This document shows positions 1 through 12,084 of a stretch of 64,000 bases of DNA, piece after piece; the first letter of the stretch is position 1, and every line of letters begins with the position of its first letter. The notes below the pieces were generated by a model. The model searched no databases and was not told the DNA's origin. It saw only the letters and a program-made list of their open reading frames with translations. The DNA comes from Marvinbryantia formatexigens (GTDB taxonomy: Bacteria > Bacillota > Clostridia > Oscillospirales > Ruminococcaceae): assembly GCA_021771035.1 (NCBI GenBank), contig JAETPU010000001.1, forward strand, positions 310,001-374,000. Direction: 5' to 3'. A program made the position numbers and the translations under genes.

Positions 1-812
1 TCACCGCAAAATGGGCCTGGAAAACCCACCCCATACAGGCGGAATCCGTATCAGCCGGCGCTGAGCCAAGTATCGAAATTCCCATTATCATGTACCACCA
101 CTTTCTGGAGGATCCGGGGCGCCTGGGGGATTATGTGGTGTCCCCCCAGCAGTTTGCGGACGATTTGGCCTATCTTCAGCAGCTGGGCTACACCACTGTG
201 ACAACTGAGGACTTGATCCAGTATGTGGACAATAACGTCCCCCTGCCCGAAAAGCCCGTGATGATTACCATCGACGATGGCTACGAAAGTGTGTACGCCT
301 ATGCCTATCCGATTTTAAAGCAATTTGAGTCCAAGGCCGTGGTCGCGGTGATCGGGCGGTTTTCCCAGGAGTATTCCCACTCCAGCGATCACAGCGTCCT
401 GTATTCCCATCTCACCTGGGATCAGATAGGCGAAATGTCCCAAAGCGGCCTTATTGAGTTTGCAAACCATTCCTATGATCTCCATGATTCCGCCAGCGGC
501 GCCCGCCGCCTATCCGGTGAGAACACCGATGAGTACCGCCTGCGGCTGAGCCGGGACGTCCTGCAAACCCAGGAGCTTCTAAAGGACGCTTCGGGCACGC
601 TTGTACACTGTTTCGCCTATCCCTTTGGGTTTTATTCCAAGGACTCTGACAGCATTCTGGCCTCCCTTAGCTTTCGGGTCACCCTTTCCTGCGAGGAGCG
701 CATCAGCCGGATCTGCAGGGGGGATCCCCAATGCCTGTACCGCCTGGGCCGGTTTAACCGCCCAGCGTCAGCCAGCCGGGATGCTTTTTTTAAAAAGGCG
801 CTGGGGCTTTGA
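1..812 (+). CDS. Polysaccharide deacetylase (NodB domain), 5' end outside window
   Basis: The frame is open from base 3 to the stop at 812, so the true start lies left of the window; the ATG at 90 is internal. Counting from that Met, the NodB motifs are visible: IDDGY near residues 61-65 (usual TFDDG), HSYDLH near 127-132 (metal-binding His pair) and AYPFG near 195. The family removes N- or O-acetyl groups from peptidoglycan, chitin-like or other extracellular polysaccharides with a divalent metal. The missing N-terminus probably holds a signal peptide or anchor. Substrate cannot be told. Family call is firm. Confidence 0.88.
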   Translation, partial: TAKWAWKTHPIQAESVSAGAEPSIEIPIIMYHHFLEDPGRLGDYVVSPQQFADDLAYLQQLGYTTVTTEDLIQYVDNNVPLPEKPVMITIDDGYESVYAYAYPILKQFESKAVVAVIGRFSQEYSHSSDHSVLYSHLTWDQIGEMSQSGLIEFANHSYDLHDSASGARRLSGENTDEYRLRLSRDVLQTQELLKDASGTLVHCFAYPFGFYSKDSDSILASLSFRVTLSCEERISRICRGDPQCLYRLGRFNRPASASRDAFFKKALGL

Positions 813-1124
813 AACAGCAGCGGCGAGCCAGGATCCGCAGCCTGAAAGGATGTTGTTGGCCCGCGCTGCCGTGCTTCATCAAATCCGTACGGGTCCAAGC
901 CCCGCTGGGCGGCTTTCACGAGCTTGGGTACCTCCATCTTTTGCCGGCGGCAGAACTCAGAGCACCGGCATCCCCCAAAAAGGCGGCGCAGAGGGACCGC
1001 CTCCGCACTTTTTGCTGTAAAGTCAATTTTCTTTACACAGTCCCAACCCGTATGATACCGCCGCTTTTCGCCCTGCCGGGCATCCAACACACTGATCCCC
1101 CAGCTATGGAAAGGATGTTTTGCT
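813..1124. other. Intergenic region, no gene recognised
   Basis: Open frames here are not convincing. On the plus strand an imperfect stem around 973-1015, whose arms pair AGGCGG with CCGCCT and which is followed by a short T run, could be a weak terminator for the deacetylase. Nothing else was recognised. Confidence 0.4.
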
Positions 1125-2507
1125 TTGCAGATGTTCGAATCCGTTGTCATTCTTCTGCTGCTCTTCACCGGTGGATTTTTGACCCTGCGAACCCGTTTTT
1201 TCAGTATACGGCATCCAATCAAGGTGGCCCGCGCCCTGGTTGGGAACCTTCTGCGCCCGCCTCAGCAGGATTGCACCGGACGCACCATCACGCCCTTTCA
1301 GGCCATGAGCACGACGCTGGCGGGAACTCTAGGGGTGGGCAGCATCTCCGGCATCGCCACCGCCATCACACTGGGCGGGCCCGGAAGCATTTTCTGGATG
1401 TGGGTGAGTGCCTTTTTCGGGATGACCACCAAATACGCGGAAATTGTTCTGGCTGTCCATTTCAGTTCCCCTTCAGACAGGACCGGAGGCCCGATGATTT
1501 ACCTGAAAAAGGGGCTGTCTTCCCCGTTCCTGGCTTGCTTTTTCTGCGTATGCTGTGTGGCGGCTTCCTTTGGGATCGGCGGTATGGTGCAGTCCAACGC
1601 CATTGCCCAGGCCTTGGATTTTTCTTTTGGCGTGCCCGGCTTTGTCACCGGCTGCGTCTTTACCCTGCTTGCAGCCTTTGTCATTTTAGGCGGGATCCAG
1701 CGCATCGCCCGATTCTCCGAAAAGCTGGTGCCCACCATGAGCCTGTGTTATTTTGTCCTGGCAATTATAGCAATTTTGCGCCACTCGTCTCAGATTCCAG
1801 CCGTTTTTACCCAGATTTTTTCCCAGGCTTTTTCCGTCAGGGCGGCAGCCGGAGGTGTCTTTGGTTCCGCGGCCTTCTATGCCCTGCGCTATGGGGTTTC
1901 CAGAGGGATTTTCTCCAATGAGGCCGGGCTTGGCTCCTCTCCCATCGCACACACCTGCACAGCCCAAAAATCACCGGCGCGGGAAGGGGTTCTGGGTATC
2001 TTTGAAGTATTTGTCGATACCTTTGTGATGTGTACGCTCACCGCCCTGGTAATTCTGACCTCCGGTATTGCGGACTGCGGCCTGGACGCCTCCGCCCTGG
2101 TCGGTGCGGCCTTTGGCGTGAGCTTCGGCAGCTTTGGGGAGATGTTCGTGAGCATCTCTATCGTATTCTTTGCGTTTTCCTCTATTCTTGGCTGGTGCTT
2201 CTATGCCGAACAGTGCCTGCGCCACCTGTTTCAAAACGCCTATTATCCCATCCTGTTCTACCGTATGGCCCTGCTTTTCTCTGTGATGCTGGGCGCCGTT
2301 CTCAAGCTGCAGGTCGTATGGGGGATCGCAGACTGCTTTAATATGGCGATGGCCATTCCAAACCTTATCGGCCTGCTGGGGCTTTCCTCCCTGGTGGTTT
2401 TGGAGACAAAACGTTATTTTGCCCCGCAGAGTATCCGTAAAATCTCGCACAGCCGCCGTATCCGCTTCCCTGTAAAGGGCTGCGCCCCGATGAACCACGG
2501 AAATTAA
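1125..2507 (+). CDS. Sodium:alanine/glycine symporter, AGCS family
   Basis: This is a 460-residue hydrophobic protein with about ten membrane segments. The AGCS signature runs from about residue 60 to 110 (GTLGVGSISG, ITLGGPGSIFWMW, GMTTKYAE). The family imports alanine or glycine with Na+ across the cytoplasmic membrane. TTG at 1125 is chosen because GGAAAGGA ends about ten bases upstream; ATG at 1131 is the alternative and would shorten the protein by two residues. The gene stands alone and ends before a strong hairpin. The exact amino acid transported is inferred from the family. Confidence 0.9.
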   Translation: MQMFESVVILLLLFTGGFLTLRTRFFSIRHPIKVARALVGNLLRPPQQDCTGRTITPFQAMSTTLAGTLGVGSISGIATAITLGGPGSIFWMWVSAFFGMTTKYAEIVLAVHFSSPSDRTGGPMIYLKKGLSSPFLACFFCVCCVAASFGIGGMVQSNAIAQALDFSFGVPGFVTGCVFTLLAAFVILGGIQRIARFSEKLVPTMSLCYFVLAIIAILRHSSQIPAVFTQIFSQAFSVRAAAGGVFGSAAFYALRYGVSRGIFSNEAGLGSSPIAHTCTAQKSPAREGVLGIFEVFVDTFVMCTLTALVILTSGIADCGLDASALVGAAFGVSFGSFGEMFVSISIVFFAFSSILGWCFYAEQCLRHLFQNAYYPILFYRMALLFSVMLGAVLKLQVVWGIADCFNMAMAIPNLIGLLGLSSLVVLETKRYFAPQSIRKISHSRRIRFPVKGCAPMNHGN

Positions 2508-2551
2508 ACCACTTATATTTTCTCCCAGAATCCTTTTTCCATTCTGTCATC

Positions 2552-2583
2552 AAAAAAGCAGGCACTTTCGTGCCTGCTTTTTT
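2552..2583. terminator. Bidirectional intrinsic terminator
   Basis: A perfect 14-bp stem (2552-2565 with 2570-2583) has an A run on the left and a T run on the right, so it can work on both strands. It lies between the symporter gene and the converging purF. Confidence 0.92.
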
Positions 2584-2793
2584 GATGGCTTTTCCCTACC
2601 CCATCCCGGTTGTCTCTCAGGCCGCCGGGCCAGCTGCGCCTGTGAGCTGCTATTATCAGGAGCCAATATCGATCCCAAACAAGCCCTCGCGGGCAAATGG
2701 GCCGTCCCATCCTCCTGAGCCTGGCTGGTACAGCCGTTTTTTTGCAGTCCCCGATGGAATACCGGCTTGTGAACCCCAAGCTGCAGCATTCTT

Positions 2794-4194
2794 CTAATCC
2801 GCCCGGTGCCCATACAGCGGCGTGAGATAATCGCCGGTAAAGCAGGAAAAACAATACCCTGCCTCTCCATAGGCTTCCCTGAGCTGTTCCACACTTAAAA
2901 AGCGAAGGGAGTCCGCGCCCAGATACCGGCACAGCGCCTGAGGATCCATGCCGGCGGAGATCAGTTCCTTTCTGGACGAGATATCCACTCCGTAAAAGCA
3001 GGGATAGAGGATTGGCGGAGACGCCACCCGAAGATGAACCTGGCTGGCTCCCGCCTCCCTCAGCAGGCGGATAATCCTTCTGGAAGTCGTCCCCCGTACT
3101 ATTGAGTCATCGATCAGCACAATCCGTTTTCCCTGTACCACTGAGCTATTGGCGGAAAGCTTCATCCGCACCGCCAAATCCCGCTGCTCCTGTGTGGGTT
3201 CAATAAAAGTGCGTCCCACATAACGGTTTTTTATCAGCCCCATCCCATAGGGGATCCCCGAGGCCTCACTGTATCCCATAGCGGCGGGCAGGGAGGAATC
3301 CGGCACCCCCACCACAAGATCCGCCTTCAGGGTTTTGCAGTCTGTGCGTGCCAGCAGCTCCCCTGTCCTGCGCCGGGCCAGGTGGACGTTCTTCCCGTCA
3401 ATGCTGCTGTCCTCACGGGCAAAATACACATATTCCATCGCACACAGGCGGTGCTCAGTCTGTTGAGTATAGAACCGGGATTCCATACCGGTTCGGGAAA
3501 ACTTGAGTATTTCCCCAGGCTCCACATTCCGCAGGAACTTTGCCCCTACAGCGTCAAAAGCACAGGTTTCGCTGGCAGCGCACCAGCCGTTTTCCAGGGT
3601 TGCAATGGCCAGAGGGCGCAGTCCATGGCGATCCCGGATGGCATAGAGGCTTTTGGGAGTGAGAATCAAAAAGGCAAAGGCGCCCTCCAACCTGGCGCAG
3701 GCACTCTGCAGCTTTTCCATCAAATTTCCGGCCCCGCCCTGGATCAGGTGAAGAATGATGGCGCTGTCGCTGCTGGTATGAAACAGATGGCCCATATTTT
3801 CCAGCTCGTCCCGCAAAGGCTGGGCATTGACTATCTGACCGTTATGCGCCACTGCCAGGCTCCCACGGTTGGCCCTTGCCACAATGGGCTGGATATTCTC
3901 CCACTCATCCCCGCCGCAGGTAGAATAACGGATATGCCCAATGCTGTTGCTGCCCTTGAGCGCGTCGATATCCGATTGGTTGAAAACCTCCAGAACAAGC
4001 CCTTTGCCCTTGGTGCAATGCAGGCCTTCCCCATCACTGACGGCGATTCCCGCTCCCTCCTGTCCCCGGTGCTGAAGGGTATGCAGGCCAAAATAGGCCA
4101 GCTGGGCGGCATTCGGCACTCCAAATACGCCGAAAACCCCGCATTTCTCCCTGGGTTTATCTCCAAGCCCGTTTTCTTCGTTGTTCGTCAGCAT
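2794..4194 (-). CDS. purF: Amidophosphoribosyltransferase
   Basis: PurF (466 aa) makes 5-phosphoribosylamine from PRPP and glutamine, the first step of purine synthesis. The Ntn glutaminase nucleophile is the Cys in EKCGVFG (Cys18), implying removal of a 17-residue propeptide. The PRPP-binding loop is VLIDDSIVRGTTS. The C-terminal CFSCFTGDY is the CxxC that ligates the Fe-S cluster in the B. subtilis-type enzyme. The start at 4194 is preferred over the in-frame ATG at 4254 because AAAGGAAGG precedes it and the longer form would run into dapL. It is the last gene of the dapF-pyrG-dapL-purF operon. Confidence 0.96.
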   Translation of the reverse strand: MLTNNEENGLGDKPREKCGVFGVFGVPNAAQLAYFGLHTLQHRGQEGAGIAVSDGEGLHCTKGKGLVLEVFNQSDIDALKGSNSIGHIRYSTCGGDEWENIQPIVARANRGSLAVAHNGQIVNAQPLRDELENMGHLFHTSSDSAIILHLIQGGAGNLMEKLQSACARLEGAFAFLILTPKSLYAIRDRHGLRPLAIATLENGWCAASETCAFDAVGAKFLRNVEPGEILKFSRTGMESRFYTQQTEHRLCAMEYVYFAREDSSIDGKNVHLARRRTGELLARTDCKTLKADLVVGVPDSSLPAAMGYSEASGIPYGMGLIKNRYVGRTFIEPTQEQRDLAVRMKLSANSSVVQGKRIVLIDDSIVRGTTSRRIIRLLREAGASQVHLRVASPPILYPCFYGVDISSRKELISAGMDPQALCRYLGADSLRFLSVEQLREAYGEAGYCFSCFTGDYLTPLYGHRAD

Positions 4195-4232
4195 CTGCCG
4201 GTTCCTTCCTTTCCGTATTTCCCTAGGGGTAT

Positions 4233-5409
4233 CTACCGCCGGGAGCCCATCCATGCCCGCAGGCGCCGCATGGCCTCTGCGGTGGCCTCCTTGGTATTAA
4301 AGGATGTCAGCCTTAGATAGGATTCCCCATTTTTTCCGAACCCGCTGCCCGGGGTTCCCACAAGATTGGCGCCGGTGAGCAGTTCCTGGAAAAAGGTCCA
4401 GGAATCCATTCCAAAGGGGCAGCGCATCCAGAGATAGGGCGAATTGAGCCCTCCCGCAAACGGAATTCCCAGCCCGGCAAGCGTTTGGGAAATCAGGCGG
4501 GCATTATCCTGGTACACCTTCAAGTTCTCACGGCATTCCCGCTGTCCCTGGGGAGAAAACACCGCGGCCGCCGCTCTCTGTACCGGATAGGAAACTCCGT
4601 TGAATTTGGTGGTCTGGCGGCGCAGCCACATCTGCCTTAAGCTCATCCCGTCCCGTACAAGAGCCGCAGGAACCACCGTATAACCGCAGCGGGTTCCGGT
4701 AAAGCCTGCCGTCTTGGACAGAGAGCAAAACTCAATGGCACAGGTTTCGGCCCCCTCAATCTCAAAGATGCTGCGCGGGATCTCCGCCTGTTGGATAAAG
4801 GCCTCATAGGCGGCGTCAAAGAGTATCACAGCACCCTGCCGGTTGGCAAAGTCCACCCATTCCTTCAGCTGCTCCCGGGTATAGGCGGCTCCGGTAGGGT
4901 TATTGGGAGAACACAGATAGATGAGATCCGCCTTTTCCTCCTGGGGCGGCATGGGTAAAAATGAGTTCTCCCAGGTTGCGTTTAAAAATACAATCCGGCG
5001 GGAGTCCATGCAGTTTGTGTCCTGGTAAACCGGATAAACCGGATCCGGAATCAAAACCGTATTATCCTTGCCGAACAGATCCAAAATGTTTCCCACATCA
5101 CTTTTGGCTCCGTCGCTAACAAAAATGTCCTCCTCCGCCAGAGATACCCCAAAGGAGGCATAATAGCCCCGGATAGCCTGCCGCAGAAACCCATAGCCCT
5201 GCTCTGGGCCATATCCATGAAACCTCTGGGGATCGCCCTGTTCCCGGGCCCCCTGTAAAAAGGCCTCCACAACGCTTGGGCCCAGCGGCCTTGTCACATC
5301 GCCGATTCCCATCCGAATCAATTCGGCCTGTGGATTTTTCGCCTGGTATTCCCCTACTCTTTTGGAGATGTCCGCAAAGAGGTAATTGGGGGGCAGACTT
5401 CGGAATGCT

Positions 5410-5423
<14 letters not shown>
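4233..5423 (-). CDS. dapL: LL-diaminopimelate aminotransferase
   Basis: DapL (396 aa) is a fold-type I PLP enzyme that converts tetrahydrodipicolinate directly to LL-diaminopimelate, bypassing the succinylase and acetylase routes. Visible features are SDGAKSD (103-109), CSPNNPTG (171-178), the Asp/Tyr pair in DAAYEAF, and the PLP lysine in SLSKTAGFTGTRCGY (Lys237). GTG is the start, preceded by GGAAAGGAGG. It lies downstream of pyrG and 38 bases before purF. DapF, the next enzyme, is in the same operon, which supports the assignment over other class I aminotransferases. Confidence 0.93.
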
Positions 5424-8062
<2,639 letters not shown>

Positions 8063-8302
8063 CACAATTCCATTCCTTTCGGTGATTTGTCCTGAGCTGT
8101 ACTGCCGGTTCCCTGTTTTACTGCGCCAGCGCTCATCAGTTCGAGGATCCACTGCAAATCAGCCCGCCGCGCACCTTTGCCTCAACCGGCCCGGATGGCA
8201 GCCCCTGGCAGCCCTGCTCATCCCGTACATTTCTGTACGTCTTGTGAATTTGGAGTTTTTTGGCAGCCCCCTGCGGGAAAACAGAGAGCAGCCTTATCTT
8301 GT

Positions 8303-8360
8303 TCAAAGAGAAAAGGCGCCAGGCTCAAAGGGGAGAATCTCTTCCTTTAAGTCCGGCGCC
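8303..8360 (-). terminator. Terminator or attenuator upstream of dapF
   Basis: On the minus strand an imperfect 17-bp stem (8360-8344 with 8331-8315), closed by GGCGCC on both sides, is followed by TTTTCTCTTT. It lies 240 bases before dapF, so it either ends transcription from the ANTAR operon or acts as a dapF leader attenuator. A TAATAAAAT stretch near 8390 could be a -10 just upstream. Confidence 0.65.
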
Positions 8361-8642
8361 ATTGTCGAAACCTGTCATGCTATTTTATTATCTCCGGTTC
8401 ATTCATAAGCATAAACCGCAGCTACCCCTCTCCGGCAGGCCTTTCGCATAGCATCTGGCCTTGATTGGAGAAGGAACTATCATCTCTGGAAACCGGACAC
8501 CCTTGTCTCAGCTTCCCTCAAAAACCGGGTATTATTACATTTCTTTAAAAAACATCGCTGCCCTGCAGCGGCTCCATTTCCCGAGCGCTCTCTGGGAGAT
8601 GCTTGCGTTGACGGCATAAGGCCGGGGCTTACCCGAACCGGA

Positions 8643-8735
8643 CCGGGATGTTTTGCGCTTTGGCCTTTGCCAAATGCCGGCCGCGTTCCGGCTGGCAAGC
8701 AAAACTCCTGAAGTGCCGCACTTTTGCGGCGCTTC
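8643..8735 (-). repeat. Structured dispersed repeat, module B copy 1
   Basis: Minus-strand reading gives a variable hairpin (8735-8726 with 8719-8710), then an outer stem GGAGTTTTGC / GCAAAACATCC enclosing two hairpins (CCGG-rich, and TTTGGC-aaag-GCCAAA). The same core recurs at 27.2 and 47.9 kb. The variable hairpin overlaps the stop codon of the ANTAR gene. No module A is attached here, and this copy is the most diverged of the three. Confidence 0.7.
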
Positions 8736-9300
8736 ACACGGCAAACGAATCCAGAATTTCCTTTGCCACCTGAACTCTGGGCACCCGGCGATCCATGGCT
8801 TTTTTTTCGATATACCGGTGAGCATCCTCTTCCGTCAGGCCCCAATACTGAATCAACAGGCATTTTGCCCTGTCCACCTGGCGGATATCCTGGATTTTCT
8901 GCTGCAGCTTCTGGCTTTTGGGGATCTCCCGTATCAGGCGCCTGTGGAGAGCCAGCATCAGGGACACCGCTGATCCAAACATTCTGCGCCCCATCTCAAG
9001 ATAGAAGACAAATACCCCCTCTTCGCCCAGCTGCAGGGCAGTGTGCGGGCTCAGCTGCGCGGATGCCACTAAAATAACCCCCGCGTTGGTCTGCGCCGCT
9101 TTTAGCGCCGCCTGAATTCCAAAGCAGTCCGCAAGCGGCGTTATCACCACCACCAGGGAATACTCCTCGGTCTCCAAGGCCTCGGCGGCCCGGGTGCCGT
9201 CACAAGCGGTGCTGACTTCAAATGGAGCCTGCTCCCGAAGCAGCTGGGAAAAATAATCTATCCCCTTGGAACTGCCGGAAACCATCAGTACCTTCTGCAT
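8734..9300 (-). CDS. ANTAR-domain antitermination regulator (NitR-like)
   Basis: This 188-aa protein has a C-terminal ANTAR RNA-binding domain at about 134-186 (DRAKCLLI, LTEEDAHRYI, AKEIL). The N-terminal 115 residues have a receiver-like alternation, but the phospho-acceptor position reads VVVITPLADC instead of a conserved Asp, so it looks like a pseudo-receiver. ANTAR proteins bind hairpins with hexanucleotide loops and prevent intrinsic termination. It follows glnA in the operon, as nitR does in some clostridia, so control of nitrogen genes is the likely role. The asnA leader at 12.53 kb is a candidate target. Confidence 0.88.
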   Translation of the reverse strand: MQKVLMVSGSSKGIDYFSQLLREQAPFEVSTACDGTRAAEALETEEYSLVVVITPLADCFGIQAALKAAQTNAGVILVASAQLSPHTALQLGEEGVFVFYLEMGRRMFGSAVSLMLALHRRLIREIPKSQKLQQKIQDIRQVDRAKCLLIQYWGLTEEDAHRYIEKKAMDRRVPRVQVAKEILDSFAV

Positions 9301-9342
9301 ATGTACCGCCCTCTCAACCTTCCAATCCGCATGAAAAATCCA

Positions 9343-10665
9343 TCAAATCCTGGTAAAATAGGTCTCCCGTTCATACCGGTGAGGATCCTCAAGCTGTTCC
9401 AGCAGTTTCCATTCCCGCTGCTTTTGCTGCAAGTACTCCGAAAGGAGCTGCGCGGGAAGCACTTGGCGCAAAAACTGGCTTTCCCCTGCGAGCCGGACCG
9501 CCTCGCCCAATGAGAGCGGCAGGCTTTTCACACCCAATTCCGCAATGGTATCCCCATGCTCATAGAGGTTCTCGTTGCAGGGCTCGCAAAGTACCTTCTT
9601 CTGGGAAATTCCGTCCAGGCCCGCATGAATCAGCAGGGCAAAGGCCAGGTAAGGATTGCACACTGGATCCGGCGACCGCAGCTCCATACGGTTGAATTCC
9701 TCTCCCATAGAGGCGGGAATCCGGATGAGCTGAGAACGGTTCTGATGGGACCAAGTGAGGTATTTCGGCGCTTCAAAGGCCCCAAGACGGCGGTAGGAAT
9801 TGCTCAATGGGTTTAAAAATACTGTAAGTTCCGGCACCCGTTCCAAAATCCCCTGTATAAAACTGCTGGCCCCGGGGGAGTTCTGAACAGCGGGCTCAAA
9901 TAAATTTCTGCCGCCCTGGCTCAGAGAGAGGTTGATATGCATCCCGTTTCCGCTTTCCTGCGACAGAGGCTTGGGCAAAAATGAGGCGAAGGCCCCGCTC
10001 CGGGCGGCGATGGATTTCACCACCCATTTGAACGCGAGAAGATTATCTGCCGCTGTCAGAGGATCCGAATAGCGAAAATCAATCTCATTCTGGCCCGGGC
10101 CCCGCTCATGATGGGAACTCTCCGGAGTGATCCCCATGGATTCCAGCGCCAGGCAGATGCCCCTGCGGATGTCCTCGCCCTTATCCAGAGGAGAGATGTC
10201 CCCGTATCCCGCATTGTCCAGGGGCCGCAGGCTGGGGTTCCCTGCGGCATCGTTCTGGAAGAGATAAAACTCACATTCGGCGCCCACCCGGCAGAGGTAC
10301 CCCATCTTTGCCGCCCGGTTCACCGCCTGTTTGAGCAGATTGCGCGGATCGGCCTCGAAGTCGGTACCATCCGGGTTTTTTACCGAGCAGGTGATACGCA
10401 TCACCCGCTCATGGTCGGGCCTCCAGGGCAGAATGGCCACAGTGGAGCAGTCCGGCACCAAAAACAGATCCGAACCTGCCGCAGAGCCAAACCCGCTGAC
10501 AGCGGAGGCGTCAAAGGAGATGCCGTACTGGAACGCCCGCGGCAGTTGGTCCGCCATAATGGCAATGTTTTTTTGTACGCCAAACAGATCACAGAAGGAA
10601 AGCCGGATAAACTTGACATCGTTTTCCTGCACAAACTGCAGGATTTCCGACATGGTGTCGCTCAT
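9343..10665 (-). CDS. glnA: Glutamine synthetase, type I
   Basis: This 440-aa class I glutamine synthetase makes glutamine from glutamate, ammonia and ATP. Metal and substrate motifs are GAECEFYLF, HHERGPGQNEIDF, NGMHINLSL and the NPLSNSYRRLGAFEAP segment. The length fits the short GSI form that lacks the extra segment of GSI-beta. It lies 28 bases after purA and 42 bases before the ANTAR gene, clearly one transcript. A second, unrelated glutamine synthetase (type III) sits at 13.7 kb. Confidence 0.95.
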   Translation of the reverse strand: MSDTMSEILQFVQENDVKFIRLSFCDLFGVQKNIAIMADQLPRAFQYGISFDASAVSGFGSAAGSDLFLVPDCSTVAILPWRPDHERVMRITCSVKNPDGTDFEADPRNLLKQAVNRAAKMGYLCRVGAECEFYLFQNDAAGNPSLRPLDNAGYGDISPLDKGEDIRRGICLALESMGITPESSHHERGPGQNEIDFRYSDPLTAADNLLAFKWVVKSIAARSGAFASFLPKPLSQESGNGMHINLSLSQGGRNLFEPAVQNSPGASSFIQGILERVPELTVFLNPLSNSYRRLGAFEAPKYLTWSHQNRSQLIRIPASMGEEFNRMELRSPDPVCNPYLAFALLIHAGLDGISQKKVLCEPCNENLYEHGDTIAELGVKSLPLSLGEAVRLAGESQFLRQVLPAQLLSEYLQQKQREWKLLEQLEDPHRYERETYFTRI

Positions 10666-10693
10666 AGAGTCCCCTCCTCTCCCGAAACACGGC

Positions 10694-11971
10694 CTAAATC
10701 TCCCGCACTAAATACTGTTCTCTGGCAGCGCCCACGGAGATGTAGCGAATGGGGCATCCCACCTGCTTTTCCAGAAAGAGAATGTATTCCCGGGCAGCTT
10801 CGGGCAGCTCCTGCCAGCTGCGGCAGTTGCTAATCGGGCAATTCCAGCCCCGCAGAGTCTTCAGTACCGGTTTTGCCCGCTGAAGCCTGGCGCCGGTTGG
10901 GAACTCCGTGGTCTCCCGCCCGTCTACCTGATAACTGATGCAAACCGGAATTTCCTCCATGCCGGAGAGTACATCCAGCTTGGTGAGCGCCAGTTCATCG
11001 GCCCCCTGCATCCGCACTCCGTACCGGGAGGCCACAGCATCGAAGGGGCCGACCCTTCTGGGACGCCCGGTGGCGGCGCCGTATTCCCCGCCCGCCTGGC
11101 GCAGGCGCTCAGCTTCATCGCCAAACAGCTCACACACAAAGGGGCCCTCTCCCACACAGGTGGAGTAGGCCTTCATGATGCCGATAGAGCAGTCCAGCTG
11201 ATGATTGGGAATCCCCGCCCCAATGGGAGCATAGGCCCCGATGGTCGAGGAGGAAGACGTAAAAGGATAGATTCCAAACTCAATATCCCGCAGAGCCCCC
11301 AACTGGGCCTCAAACAGGATTTTCTTTCCCTGTCTTGCCGCTTCGTCCAGATATCTGGAGGTATCGCACACAAAGGGCGCCGCCGCAGATCCAAAGCGTT
11401 CCAGCCAGGCAAACACAGCCTGCTGGTCGATGGGCTTGTTGTGGTAAACCCCTGTAAAGGTCAGGCTTTTCCACTCCAGAATCCCTTTGAGGCGCTCCTT
11501 GAGGGAATCCATCTCTAAAAGTTCGCCCATCCGGATGGCTTTTTTCATATATTTGTCCCCATACACCGGCGCAATCCCACGCCTGGTGGAGCCGTAGCGC
11601 GCGTCTCCCAGGCGTTCCTCCTCCAGGCAGTCCTGCTCCCGGTGGTAGGGCATACAAATCACCGCCTTGTCACTGATCTTCAGCCGCTCAGGCGTAATAG
11701 AGATCCCCGCCTTCCTCAGGCGCCCAATCTCCCCGGCCAGGTGCTCCAGATCAATCACCATCCCGTTGCCCATCACGTTGACTACATCTTCCCGCAGAAT
11801 CCCCGAGGGAAGCAAATTCAAAATAAAGGTCCCCTTTGGATTGACCACTGTATGCCCGGCATTGTTGCCGCCCTGATAGCGAACCACAATGTCGTACTCC
11901 TGGGAGAGTAAATCCACCATGCGCCCTTTTCCTTCATCGCCCCAGTTAATCCCAGTGATTGCACTCAGCAT
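10694..11971 (-). CDS. purA: Adenylosuccinate synthetase
   Basis: PurA (425 aa) joins IMP and aspartate using GTP, the first committed step to AMP. Visible motifs are GDEGKGRMVD near the N-terminus, GGNNAGHTV for IMP and phosphate, the STRRGIAP loop, and TGRPRRVG. GGAGGATGAACG precedes the ATG. It heads the purA-glnA-ANTAR operon, driven by the promoter at 12.2 kb through a folded leader. Confidence 0.96.
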   Translation of the reverse strand: MLSAITGINWGDEGKGRMVDLLSQEYDIVVRYQGGNNAGHTVVNPKGTFILNLLPSGILREDVVNVMGNGMVIDLEHLAGEIGRLRKAGISITPERLKISDKAVICMPYHREQDCLEEERLGDARYGSTRRGIAPVYGDKYMKKAIRMGELLEMDSLKERLKGILEWKSLTFTGVYHNKPIDQQAVFAWLERFGSAAAPFVCDTSRYLDEAARQGKKILFEAQLGALRDIEFGIYPFTSSSSTIGAYAPIGAGIPNHQLDCSIGIMKAYSTCVGEGPFVCELFGDEAERLRQAGGEYGAATGRPRRVGPFDAVASRYGVRMQGADELALTKLDVLSGMEEIPVCISYQVDGRETTEFPTGARLQRAKPVLKTLRGWNCPISNCRSWQELPEAAREYILFLEKQVGCPIRYISVGAAREQYLVREI

Positions 11972-12084
11972 CGTTCATCCTCCATCTCTGTGTCCTTGGC
12001 GTCCGCTTGATTTTGTCCCTTGGCTCTTTCCATGCCGTTGGACGGCCGCGCCCGGCAGGCCGTCTTTGTAGCAGCCCGGCATCC

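Noticed and set aside
4195..4254. Longer start of purF
   Set aside because: It overlaps dapL and lacks a ribosome site; AAAGGAAGG precedes the ATG at 4194.
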